Of a DNA stretch of 64,000 bases, positions 41,793 to 51,200 are shown in pieces. Every line of letters starts with the position of its first letter. The stretch's first letter is position 1. Under the pieces are notes generated by a model that saw nothing but the letters and a program-made list of their open reading frames with translations, had not been told where the DNA came from and made no database searches. Where the stretch lies: contig CAWBDS010000003.1 of assembly GCA_963787645.1 (NCBI GenBank), forward strand, positions 558,001-622,000, read 5' to 3'. Made by a program: the position numbers and the translations under genes. Origin of the DNA: Palsa-504 sp963787645. GTDB lineage: Bacteria; Actinomycetota; Actinomycetes; Streptosporangiales; Streptosporangiaceae.

Positions 41793-43252
41793 TCGCGCAC
41801 CGCACTCAGGCGGGACTGCTTCCCGACCCGGCCCGCGTGGTCGCGCGGCTGTTCCTGCCCGGCGAGGAGCTGAACGGGGCCCATTCGCGGGCCAGCCAGG
41901 TGGTCGGCCGCGTTATGAAACTGGCGGAAGACGAGGTCGAGCGGCTAGCCGCGGGCCTGCTGCGCGACTTCGGTGGCCGCCACCACAATTATCAGGAGCT
42001 GCTGCGACGGCATGCGTCGATTGTCTCCGCGCACCTCGAGGAGGCGCGTGAGCTGACCGCGGCGCGCACGTTGGTGCTGGGCGCGACGTTCACCGCGGAG
42101 TACGCGACGGAGGCCGCGGGCCTGTGCAACCCGAGCGCAGTGCTGGCCCCTGACCAGGGCGGCCTGCGCGCCGGCCAGGCTCGGGTAGCGCTCAGCGTAC
42201 GGGGCATCGGTGAAGGGCACATCTCCTCGATCGGCTTCTGCTCGGCGGTCGTCGGCCCGGGGGCGCAGTGGTCCTTCGAGCCGCGGCTCCGGCCGGCCTG
42301 CACGGCGGACATCACGCCGGCCAGCTGGCGCCAGGCGCACCTGCGGGCCGTCCTTGCCGACCAGGGCCATCTCGATGAACTTGCCGAGGCCGTCCTGCAC
42401 GCCCTGCCCGCCGAGTTCGAGGGCGTTGACCTGGAGCGGGCGCTGGCCAGCGCGCACCGTGACCTGCTGGCCCGGACGGGTTCTGCTGGCACCCTCGACC
42501 TGCTCCGCAAGGTGGTCTCGTCCGCCTACAACGCCTCCTTCGCCCGCGACACCGACCTCGGGCAGCGGATCTTGTCGCCGTCCGCTGACGAGGAGAGCAA
42601 CGGCATGGAAGACGCGCGGTTCACGCGGTTCACCGGCGATGACGGGACCGCCGAGTACCGCGCCACCTACACCGCCTACGACGGGCGGCAGATCGCCCCG
42701 CGCCTGCTCATCAGCTCCGACCTGCGGAACTTCCGTGCTCATCGGCTGGCCGGGCCGGCCGCCCGGAACAAGGGCATGGCGCTGTTCCCCAGGAAGGTGC
42801 ACGGACGGTACCTCGCGCTGTGCCGCTCCGACGGTGAGAATACGAGCCTGGCCAGCTCGGCGGACGGCTACGTGTGGGACCGGCCCGTCCTCTTGCGGGA
42901 ACCGTCCGAGCCGTGGGAGATGCTGCAGGTCGGCAACTGCGGACCGCCGATCGAGACCGGCCAGGGGTGGCTGGTGCTCACCCATGGCGTCGGTCCGATG
43001 CGGGTCTACGTCATGGGGGCGCTCCTGCTCGATCTCGATGACCCGACGCGCGTCGTGGGCTATTCGCGGACTCCGCTGCTGGCCCCTGGCCCGGATGAGC
43101 AGGACGGCTACGTCCCCAACGTCGTGTACTCGTGCGGCGCCTTCCGGCACGACGGCCTGTTGTGGATTCCCTACGGCATCGATGACTGCCGGATCGGGGT
43201 GGCTTACGTGCCGCTCGGCGAGGTGCTGGCCGACTTGAGCAGCGCTTCGTAG
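41789..43252 (+). CDS. GH130-family glycosidase (mannoside phosphorylase/hydrolase)
   Basis: 487 residues with a long N-terminal extension of about 220 residues before the five-bladed propeller. GH130 hallmarks: SNGMEDARFTRFTGDDGTAE, with the catalytic Asp in the ED-x-R type motif, then NKGMALFPRKVHGRYLALCR and WEMLQVGNCGPPIETGQGWL. Family members split beta-mannosides by phosphorolysis or hydrolysis. GTG start in a GTGA overlap with the toroid gene. The 3' end overlaps the convergent GT4 gene by 49 bases. It likely recycles or trims mannose-containing oligosaccharides in the cytoplasm. Confidence 0.9.
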   Translation: MIAHRTQAGLLPDPARVVARLFLPGEELNGAHSRASQVVGRVMKLAEDEVERLAAGLLRDFGGRHHNYQELLRRHASIVSAHLEEARELTAARTLVLGATFTAEYATEAAGLCNPSAVLAPDQGGLRAGQARVALSVRGIGEGHISSIGFCSAVVGPGAQWSFEPRLRPACTADITPASWRQAHLRAVLADQGHLDELAEAVLHALPAEFEGVDLERALASAHRDLLARTGSAGTLDLLRKVVSSAYNASFARDTDLGQRILSPSADEESNGMEDARFTRFTGDDGTAEYRATYTAYDGRQIAPRLLISSDLRNFRAHRLAGPAARNKGMALFPRKVHGRYLALCRSDGENTSLASSADGYVWDRPVLLREPSEPWEMLQVGNCGPPIETGQGWLVLTHGVGPMRVYVMGALLLDLDDPTRVVGYSRTPLLAPGPDEQDGYVPNVVYSCGAFRHDGLLWIPYGIDDCRIGVAYVPLGEVLADLSSAS

Positions 43253-44232
43253 GTGCGCAGGTAGTCCTCGACCATACGGTCGACGCCGAACCGCGCGGCG
43301 GCGCGGGCCCGGACGGCCGAACGGTCCAGCCGCACTGCTTGGCGCACGGCGCTGACCGCTGACTCGACGTCGTGGACCAGGTACCCGGTCACGCCCTCGT
43401 CAACGACCTCGGTCATCGAGCCGCGCCGGTAGGCGACGACCGGGGTGCCGCAGGCCATGGCCTCCACCACCGACAGGCCGAACGGCTCGTCGAAGTAGAT
43501 CGGGTGCAGCAGCGCGGCCGCATCGCCGAGGACCTCCGCGCGGCGCGGCGGGCCGACCGAGCCGAGGAAGATGACCTGATCCCCATCGACGTGCGGCTCC
43601 ACGGCGTCGGCGAAGTATCGCTCGTCCTGCACGATGCCGCAGATCACCAGCCGTCGTCCCGCGCGGCGGGCGATCTCGATGGCGTCGGCTGTTCCCTTGT
43701 CAGGATGGATGCGCCCGAAACTGACCAGGTAATCGCCCCGGTCGGCGCGGTACGGGAACAGGCTCAGGTCGATACCGTGATAGATCGTCGCCGCGTAGCC
43801 GAGCCCGGCGTAGCGGTCGGAATCTGAGATCGCGACGAACGCCGAGCGCGACCGCGTGTAGGCCGGGAGGATGCCCGCGCCGGAGAAGCCGTGGATGGTC
43901 GTCACCATCGGCGCCCGCGCGTGATCGCTGAATGCGAGCGGCAGCCAGTCCAGGTGGTTATGGATCAGCTCGAACTCACCCGATCGGGCCAGGGCATGCG
44001 AGACGTGCAGTGCCTCCCAGACCCGGCCGTCCAGCTGGGCGTCCGCTGCGTAGCCGTGCGGGCAGACACCGTCGAGAACGCCCGCCGTCACGGAGTCGAG
44101 CGTGGCGAACAGCGTGACCTCGACTCCTCGCGCGACCAGCCCCTCAGTGAGCAGGCTGGCGATCGACTCCCACGGCCCGTAGTGCTCGGGCGGCGTACGC
44201 CAGGCGATCGGCGCGAGCATGGCGAGCTTCAT
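43204..44232 (-). CDS. Glycosyltransferase family 4 protein (second in cluster)
   Basis: 342 residues. It starts with MKLAMLAPIAWRTPPEHYGP, the typical N-terminus of GT4 enzymes. The C-terminal donor site is LLHPIYFDEPFGLSVVEAMA, with E-x7-E, followed by CGTPVVAYRRGSMTEVV. It is convergent with the GH130 gene (49-base overlap) and lies 40 bases downstream of the helicase gene on the same strand. It probably belongs with the mannoside group. Confidence 0.9.
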   Translation of the reverse strand: MKLAMLAPIAWRTPPEHYGPWESIASLLTEGLVARGVEVTLFATLDSVTAGVLDGVCPHGYAADAQLDGRVWEALHVSHALARSGEFELIHNHLDWLPLAFSDHARAPMVTTIHGFSGAGILPAYTRSRSAFVAISDSDRYAGLGYAATIYHGIDLSLFPYRADRGDYLVSFGRIHPDKGTADAIEIARRAGRRLVICGIVQDERYFADAVEPHVDGDQVIFLGSVGPPRRAEVLGDAAALLHPIYFDEPFGLSVVEAMACGTPVVAYRRGSMTEVVDEGVTGYLVHDVESAVSAVRQAVRLDRSAVRARAAARFGVDRMVEDYLRTYEALLKSASTSPSGT

Positions 44233-44272
44233 CGCTCAGCGCGACCGGATTCTCGGCGGGGCAAGGCTGGTC

Positions 44273-45982
44273 CTATCGCGCCGAGAAGCGTTCCCGGCGA
44301 ACGGTGGTACTGCGGCCCCTGATGCTCGTCTGCCGGAGCGCCGCGATCACGTCGTCGGCGGCTGACTCGGGCACCTCGACGAGGGAGAAGCGATCGGCGA
44401 TCTCAATCGCGCCGATGTCCCGGCCGGACAGGGATGACTGGCCGGTAATAGCGCCCACCAGATCTTGCGGCCGGACCCCGGCGGAACGGCCGGTGCCCAC
44501 GAACAGGCGAGTCGTGGCCGCTGTCGCGCGGCGACCGCGCCGCTGGTCACGGCCGGCGGGCGGCCACGGGTCACCTGCTTTGGGCTTTCGGCTGTCGCGG
44601 CGGTCGTCCGCAGACGGCATTTCGACCGCGGGGATCTCTTCTTGCTCGCGAGGTGTTCCGCTCGCCTCATGGGCCAGCTTGACCGCGGCGAGCGCCACCT
44701 CGAACGGGTCGAACTCCGCACCGAGCGGCCCGACAACACCCCGGAAGGCATTAAGGTCGCCGTCGTCTTTGAGCAGGATCTCCCGGAGCTCGGTACGCAT
44801 CAGCTCCAAGCGCATGGCCCGCAGCTTGGCGACGGTCGGCAGCTTCTCGATCGCGATCGGCCGCCTGGTGGCCCGTTCGATGGTCTTGAGCATCCGGTGC
44901 TCGCGCGGCTCGGCCAAGGTGATGGCGGTGCCTTCGCGGCCAGCCCGGCCAACGCGCCCGATGCGATGCACGTACGACTCCGGCGCGCTGGGCACGTCGT
45001 AGTTCACCACGTGCGTGAGCTGGTCGATGTCCAGGCCGCGGGCGGCCACGTCGGTGGCCACGAGCAGGTCGATGGCCTGGCTGCGCAGCCGGGCCATGAC
45101 CCGGTCGCGCTGCTTCTGGTCCATGCCGCCGTGCAGCGCCTCGGCGCGATAACCACGACCGTTCAGGGACTCGGTGAGCTGGTCCACCTCGTCCCTGGTA
45201 CGGCAGAAGACGATCGTGGCCGTCGGCCGCTCCAGGTCAAGCACGCGACCGAGGGCGGCGGCCTTGTGCCCGCGCGGCACGAGGTAGGCAGTTTGCCGGA
45301 CCAGCAATCCGTCGGCTGACGCCGACGCCTGGCGTCCGAGTTCGACCCGGACCGGGTTGCGCAGGTGGCGGCGCACCATGCCGTCGATCCGCGGCGGCAT
45401 CGTCGCCGAGAACAGCGCGGTCTGCCGCTCCCCGGAGGTGCTGGCCAGGATCGCCTCGATTTCCTCGGCGAAACCCATGTCGAGCATCTCGTCCGCTTCA
45501 TCGAGGACGAGGATCTCGAGACCGCTCAGCTTCAGCGTTCCCCGGTTGATGTGATCGAGCGCACGCCCGGGCGTCGCCACCACGACGTCGACGCCACGCT
45601 TGAGCGGCCCCAGCTGACGGCCGATTGGCTCGCCGCCGTAAACCGGCAGCACACGCACACCCATGTCGTGCCCGTAGGTGCGTATCGCCGCACAGACCTG
45701 CACGGCGAGCTCACGCGTCGGGACGAGCACCAGGGCGAGCGGCTCTGCCCGCCCGCCTTCGCCGAGGATCCGCTGGAGGATGGGAAGCGCGAAGGCCGCC
45801 GTCTTCCCCGTCCCGGTCGCGGCCTGCCCGACCAGGTCACGGCCCTCGAGCAGCGGCGGGATGGCGGCAAGCTGTATCGGTGTGGGCTCCTCATAACCAA
45901 GGCCCGAGAGCACGTGACACAGTTCCGGGGCCAGCGTCAGGTCGGCGAAGCCGCTCGCACCCGCGCCGTTATCCTCGATCAC
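44273..45982 (-). CDS. DEAD-box RNA helicase with DbpA/CsdA-type RNA-binding domain
   Basis: 569 residues from GTG 45982 (AAGGTGG lies 6 bases upstream; a TTG at 45988 is the alternative). Motifs: AATGTGKT (Walker A), VPTRELA, ATPGR, DEAD in VLDEADEMLDMGF, SAT in LFSATMP, and HRIGRVGRAGREG. The C-terminal domain, around RLFVGTGRSAGVRPQDLVGA, resembles the DbpA/CsdA RNA-binding domain, so it probably unwinds structured RNA or helps ribosome assembly, often in the cold. It precedes the GT4 gene on the same strand by 40 bases. A second DEAD-box helicase lies at 54851. Confidence 0.93.
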   Translation of the reverse strand: MIEDNGAGASGFADLTLAPELCHVLSGLGYEEPTPIQLAAIPPLLEGRDLVGQAATGTGKTAAFALPILQRILGEGGRAEPLALVLVPTRELAVQVCAAIRTYGHDMGVRVLPVYGGEPIGRQLGPLKRGVDVVVATPGRALDHINRGTLKLSGLEILVLDEADEMLDMGFAEEIEAILASTSGERQTALFSATMPPRIDGMVRRHLRNPVRVELGRQASASADGLLVRQTAYLVPRGHKAAALGRVLDLERPTATIVFCRTRDEVDQLTESLNGRGYRAEALHGGMDQKQRDRVMARLRSQAIDLLVATDVAARGLDIDQLTHVVNYDVPSAPESYVHRIGRVGRAGREGTAITLAEPREHRMLKTIERATRRPIAIEKLPTVAKLRAMRLELMRTELREILLKDDGDLNAFRGVVGPLGAEFDPFEVALAAVKLAHEASGTPREQEEIPAVEMPSADDRRDSRKPKAGDPWPPAGRDQRRGRRATAATTRLFVGTGRSAGVRPQDLVGAITGQSSLSGRDIGAIEIADRFSLVEVPESAADDVIAALRQTSIRGRSTTVRRERFSAR

Positions 45983-46294
45983 GTACAACCACCTTGCTCC
46001 ACAAACACCTCTGACTTCCCGCTGGTTCCTGCCCCGGCCACGTTACGACAGTGCCGACTAGCCGAACTCTCATTGAGCACGGCGCTGTCGACGCGACTTC
46101 CCCGGATCCCTGAAGACGCCCGCAATGTCATTGTCCCCGAGCGGGCAGGCGACACGAACACCCAAGACAACTGCCACCGTGGTAGAGCCGATCCGGCGCC
46201 TCGTTCATTCCCGCCCGCCGTCGTTCGGCGCGAGGTTCCTGCTTGGAATCAGGCTCAGGCATGCGTGCAGCAGCAGGCAGGGCAAGATACGTAC
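45983..46294. other. Intergenic region without a recognised gene
   Basis: 312 bases between the divergent helicase and VOC genes, so it should contain two promoters. No palindrome or clear terminator stands out. Open frames crossing it have no recognised product. Confidence 0.5.
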
Positions 46295-46672
46295 ATGGCG
46301 AACCGCTTGACCGGAGTCACTATCGACTGTGCAGACCCCCTCCGGCTGGCGTCCTTCTGGAGCGCTCTGCTGGGCATCGCGGTCACGCGCGAACACGGCG
46401 ACGACGCCGGATGGGCCACCGTCGGGTCACGCCGGGATCACCAGCCGCGGCTGACCTTCCAGCAGGTGCCGGAGCCGAAAACCGCCAAGGTCCGCATCCA
46501 CCTCGATATCCAGGTCGATGACATCGGCGCGGCGCGCCAGCAGGTGGAGGACCTCGGGGGTCGCTGGTCAGGTGAGCGGCACGACTACCACGATGGCGTC
46601 GTCCTGGTCATGCACGACCCAGAGGACCATGAGTTCTGCCTGGTCCATTACCACGACCCGGCACCGGCGTAA
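46295..46672 (+). CDS. VOC-family (glyoxalase-like) protein
   Basis: 125 residues, ATG 46295. The two beta-alpha-beta-beta-beta halves of the vicinal-oxygen-chelate fold are visible: GVTIDCADPLRLASFWSALL, then VRIHLDIQVDDIGAARQQVE and LVMHDPEDHEFCLVHYHD. Metal ligands are plausible but not certain. Such proteins act as small lyases or resistance/binding proteins. The gene lies 64 bases before an FAD monooxygenase on the same strand. Confidence 0.8.
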   Translation: MANRLTGVTIDCADPLRLASFWSALLGIAVTREHGDDAGWATVGSRRDHQPRLTFQQVPEPKTAKVRIHLDIQVDDIGAARQQVEDLGGRWSGERHDYHDGVVLVMHDPEDHEFCLVHYHDPAPA

Positions 46673-46736
46673 GCACACCACGTGCCTGCCGCCTCCTGTC
46701 ATACGCGACGATAGAGTCCGAGGGGAGCGGCCGGTG

Positions 46737-48263
46737 ATGGACGCGGACGTGATCATCGTGGGCGCCGGCCCGGCCGGCCTGATGCTGGCCACTGAGCTGT
46801 GCCTGGCCGGAGTGCGGCCGCTGGTACTGGAGCGGCAGCCGCGGCTGCGGGAAACCCCGAAGGCCAACGGTTTCAACGGGCAGATCGTGGAACTGCTGCG
46901 CTACCGGGGACTGCTGGAACGGGTCGAAGCGGCAGCTGGCCGTCCCGTCCGGCCGGCTCCGGAGGCCCCGTTCGGCGGAATGCATCTGGACTTCTCGCCC
47001 CTGGCGGACCCCCCGATATGGGCGGTGCCGCTCCCGCAACCGCGACTGGAGCGGCTGCTCGACGAACACGCCCGCGAACTCGGCGCCGAGCTGCGCCGCG
47101 GGCACGAGGCGGCCGGAGTTAGCCAGGACGACGCCGCGGTGGCCGCGGACGTACGCGGCCCGGACGGCGCCTGCCAGCTGACGGCCCGGTACCTGGTGGG
47201 CTGCGACGGCGCGCACAGCCGGGTCCGCGAGGGGGCCGGGATCCCGTTCCCCGGCACCACCTACCCGGAGGTCAACCGGCTCGGCCAGGTCACCGTGGCC
47301 GATTCAGTGACCAGGCTGGGCAACGGCGATCTTGACGTGCCCGGGCTGGGCCGGGTCCGGGCGGGTTTCACCCGGACCGACCGTGGTTTGTTCGGGTTCG
47401 GGTCCCTCACCTCAGGGGTTCTGCTCGTCCAGACCACCGAAGACGAACCCGCCGAGGCCGATGATGACGCGCCGATGACCCTGACCGAATTCTCCGGCAG
47501 CATCCGCCGCGTGCTCGGCGCCGATCTTCCCATCGGAGAAGTGATCCGGCTGTCCCGCTACACATTTGCGGCCCGGCAGGCCGGACGATACCGCGACGGA
47601 CGGATCCTGCTGGCTGGCGATGCGGCCCATCAGTTTCCCGCCACGGGCATAGGCATCAATTTCGGCATGCTCGACGCGGTCAACCTGGCCTGGAAGCTGG
47701 CCGCCGTCATCGGCGGCTGGGCGCCGCCCGGCCTGCTGGACACCTATCACAGCGAGCGCCACTTCGCCGGCGCACGGGCCCTGCTGCAGACCCAAGCCCA
47801 GGTGGCACTGCGTCGCGGAGACGATCCAGCCGCGCAGGCGCTCCGGGAACTCTTCTCCGAGCTGCTCGCCGACGAGCAGCCACTGCGCCGCCTCGGGGCG
47901 CTTATCGCCGGCACCAGCATCCGCTACCCGATGCCCGGCCCCAGCCCGCACGCCCTGACCGGCACCTTCGCACCCGACCTCATCCTGCGCACCGGCCAGG
48001 GCACCACCAGCGTCGCAGAACTCATGCACACCGCGCGGCCCATCCTGCTCGACCTCGCCGACCGCCCGGACCTCCGCGATACCGCCCGGGACTGGCAGCA
48101 CCGCATCGACATCCATACCGCCAGGACCGATCACCGGCCAGCCGACGCCCTGCTGATCCGCCCGGACGCCTGCATCGCCTGGGTCGCAGCCGCCGGCGAA
48201 CCCGCCGGCACCGCCGCGCCCACCCTGCGAGCAGCGCTCGCCTACTGGTTCGGCACACCCTGA
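46737..48263 (+). CDS. FAD-dependent aromatic monooxygenase (class A flavoprotein)
   Basis: 508 residues. The FAD-binding motif is IIVGAGPAGLMLATELCLAG, the mid motif GCDGAHSRVREGAGIPFPG, and the third motif GDAAHQFPATGIGINFGMLD. This is the para-hydroxybenzoate hydroxylase/polyketide hydroxylase type, which adds one oxygen from O2 to aromatic rings using NAD(P)H. ATG 46737 and GTG 46734 both fit the AGGGGAG upstream. The C-terminal thioredoxin-like domain of the polyketide hydroxylases seems present (WQHRIDIHTARTDHRPADAL). A tailoring or catabolic role is possible. It follows the VOC gene. Confidence 0.9.
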   Translation: MDADVIIVGAGPAGLMLATELCLAGVRPLVLERQPRLRETPKANGFNGQIVELLRYRGLLERVEAAAGRPVRPAPEAPFGGMHLDFSPLADPPIWAVPLPQPRLERLLDEHARELGAELRRGHEAAGVSQDDAAVAADVRGPDGACQLTARYLVGCDGAHSRVREGAGIPFPGTTYPEVNRLGQVTVADSVTRLGNGDLDVPGLGRVRAGFTRTDRGLFGFGSLTSGVLLVQTTEDEPAEADDDAPMTLTEFSGSIRRVLGADLPIGEVIRLSRYTFAARQAGRYRDGRILLAGDAAHQFPATGIGINFGMLDAVNLAWKLAAVIGGWAPPGLLDTYHSERHFAGARALLQTQAQVALRRGDDPAAQALRELFSELLADEQPLRRLGALIAGTSIRYPMPGPSPHALTGTFAPDLILRTGQGTTSVAELMHTARPILLDLADRPDLRDTARDWQHRIDIHTARTDHRPADALLIRPDACIAWVAAAGEPAGTAAPTLRAALAYWFGTP

Positions 48264-48290
48264 AGACGACGGTCCCGGCTGCGGGCTGGT

Positions 48291-51200
48291 TTACCGGCGC
48301 TGTGCGCGCAACAGCAGGATCGCAACGTCGTTGGCCAGCCGGCGCGGCGCGGGGCCGAGGGATTGACGCTCGATCTGTTCGAGGATCTCACCCGCGTTGC
48401 GACCGTCCACGCTGGTCAGCAGGGCCTGCAGCGCGACTTCGTCGCGGAGATGAGGGTTGCGCTCAGTGAGGCCGTCGGTGTGCAGCAGGAGTACGTTGCC
48501 GGGTTCGAGCTCGGTGGTGATCTGCGGGAAGTGCGGATCGGGAATGACCCCGAGAAACGGTCCGTTGGCGTCCAGCACCTCGATCTCCCCGGAGTTGCGG
48601 CGCAGGAGCGGAGCGGGGTGGCCGCCCGAGGCGAAGGTGATGGTGGCCCCGGCGGCGTGCGGGGTCAGGCGGCCGTAGACCGCGGTGCAGAAGCGGTCGT
48701 AGTCGGAGGCCAGTAGCGCGGCGTTGACAGTCGCGAGGACCTGGCCGGGTTCCGGCTCGAGCAGGGCGACCGCGCGTGTGGTGTGGCGGGTCAGGGCGGT
48801 GACGGCAGCCGCGGCGGCGCCGTGGCCGCATACGTCTCCGATCACGAAGCCCCATGCTCCGTCGCCAAGCGGGAAGACGTCGTAGAAATCGCCGCCCACC
48901 TGGAGGTCGCGGGTGGCCGGATGGAAGGCGGCCGCCACCTCCACGCCGGGTACGGGCGCCAGTGCGCGGGGCAGGAGGCTGGTCTGCAGCTCGCTGAACT
49001 GCTCGGCGCGGGCGCGCGCGTCGCGTGAGCGCTGAATGGCCACCGCCGCGGTGCGCGCGAAGAGCTCAATGAACGAGCGCTCCTCGGGACCGGGGGTGTG
49101 CGGCTCGCCGTGGTAGACGGCGAAGGTCCCGACGAGCGCGCCGTCGGCGGCCACGATCGGCGTCGACCAGCAGGCGCGCAGCCCATGCTCTCGTGCGAGG
49201 TCACGGAAGTCGGCCCACAGCGGGTCAGCCTGGATATCGGTGACGATCACCGCCTCCCCGCGGTAGGCGGCGGTGCCACAGGAACCGGCCGCCGCGGCGA
49301 TCGTGATCCCGTCGATCGCGCGGTTGTAGGCATCCGGCAGGCTCGGCGCGGCGCCGTGCCGGAGGTGCCTGCCGTCGTCGCTTCGCAACAGCACGGACGC
49401 CCGGGCGTTGTGCTGGGAGAGCTCCTCGGCGATGCGGACGATCGTCGCGAGCACTTCAGGCAACGGCACTCCCTGGGCAACCAGCAGCAAGATGTCGCGC
49501 TGGGCGGCCAGCAGCCGCTCCAGGCGCAGCTGCCGGGTGACGTCTTCTATGACGACCACGCCAGCGAAGGCATGACCCTGCTCGTCGCAGATCGGCGCGG
49601 CGTTGACCTGCACGGTGATCCGCCGCCCATCGCCTCGGTCATAGAGCATGCGGTCACCGTGGACGGCCTCGCCGCCGCGGATCGCGCGGGCCAGCGGCGA
49701 GCGCTCTACGGGCAGCGGCTCGCCGTGCAGCGTGAAGCCGCGGTATGCGCCGTTTTCATCCGTGCTCACCGCTCCGCTGAGCTGGTAGCCCAGGATCTCC
49801 TCGACCTGCTCGTTGGCCATCACGACCCGCCCGGAGGGCGCCTCGGTGAGGATGACCCCGACCGGCAGCTGCTGGAGGGTCTGCTTGAGGCGGTCGTGCT
49901 CGGCACGCAGCTCAGCAGCGGCTGCACGGCGTAGCCGGGACAGCTCGAGGTTGGTGCGCACCCGGGCGATCAGGTCACGGCTGGAGAATGGCTTGGCCAG
50001 GTAGTCGTCCGCGCCGGCCGCCAGCCCTTCGATAGCCGCTTCCTCGCCGGCGCGGGCTGAGAGCACGATCACGGGCAGCTCGCGCGTGGCCGGGTCGGCG
50101 CGCAACGCGCCCAGTAGCTCAAGGCCGCCCAGCCCTGGCATCATCACGTCGGCGACCAGCAGGTCGGGTGGATGGTCGCGCACCCGCTCCAGCGCGGTGG
50201 TGCCGTTGTCCACCGTCTCTACCTGCCAGTGGGGGGACAGCAGCCGGGTGAGGTAGGTGCGCATGTCGGAGTTGTCATCGACGATCATCACGTGAGGGCC
50301 GGCGCGCCCGGCGCTCGCCGCCGGCGCTGCGATCGCCCGGTCGCTGATCTCGCCGGCCAGCGGGCCGCGCGCGGCAGAGCCGACCTCGGGCAGCCAGGCG
50401 AGCGCCTCGTCGACGAACAGCGAGCCGCTCATAACCTGCGGCGGGCCGTCGCCGTCCTGGACCTGGCCGACGGGAAGGTGCGCGCGGCCAAACGGCAACC
50501 GCACCGTGAACCGGGACCCCTGCCCGACCGTGCTCTGCGCGGACACACTCCCGCCGTGCAGTTCCGCCAGTTCGCGCACGAGCGCGAGCCCGATACCCGC
50601 GCCCTCGTGGCTGCGGGCCCGGCGGGTAGTAATGCGGTGGAAGCGCTCGAACACGCGCTCCATCTCAGGTGCGGGGATACCCGAACCGGTGTCGGAAACC
50701 GTGAGCTCGGCGTAGCCGTCTATTGCGCGCAGCTCGACGGAGATCCGTCCTTCGAGCGTGAACTTGAACGCGTTTGACACCAGGTTCAGCACGATCTGCT
50801 CCCACAGATCCGGATCGACATAGACCGGCTCGTCCAGCTGCCCGCAGGCGATGCGCAGTTCCAGGCCGGCCCGCTCGGTCGCCTCACTGAACGCGGCGGC
50901 CAGATCCCTCGTCAACGCGGACAGGTCGACTGGCCGGAAGGCGGCGCCGAGCCGCCCCGCCTCGAGGCGCGACAAGTCCAGCAGCGTATTGACCAGCTTG
51001 AGCAGCCGCCGGCCGTTACGGCGAACGAGCGTGGCCTGCTCCTGGCCAAGTCCTCCGGACGCTGACCGGGCGTCATCGAGCGGGCCGAGCATAAGCGTCA
51101 GCGGAGTGCGCAGCTCATGGCTGACGTTGGCGAAGAAGGCGCTCTTGGCCCGGTCGAGCTCGGCGAGCGCCTGGGCGCGGCGGCGCTCGGCCGCGAAGGC

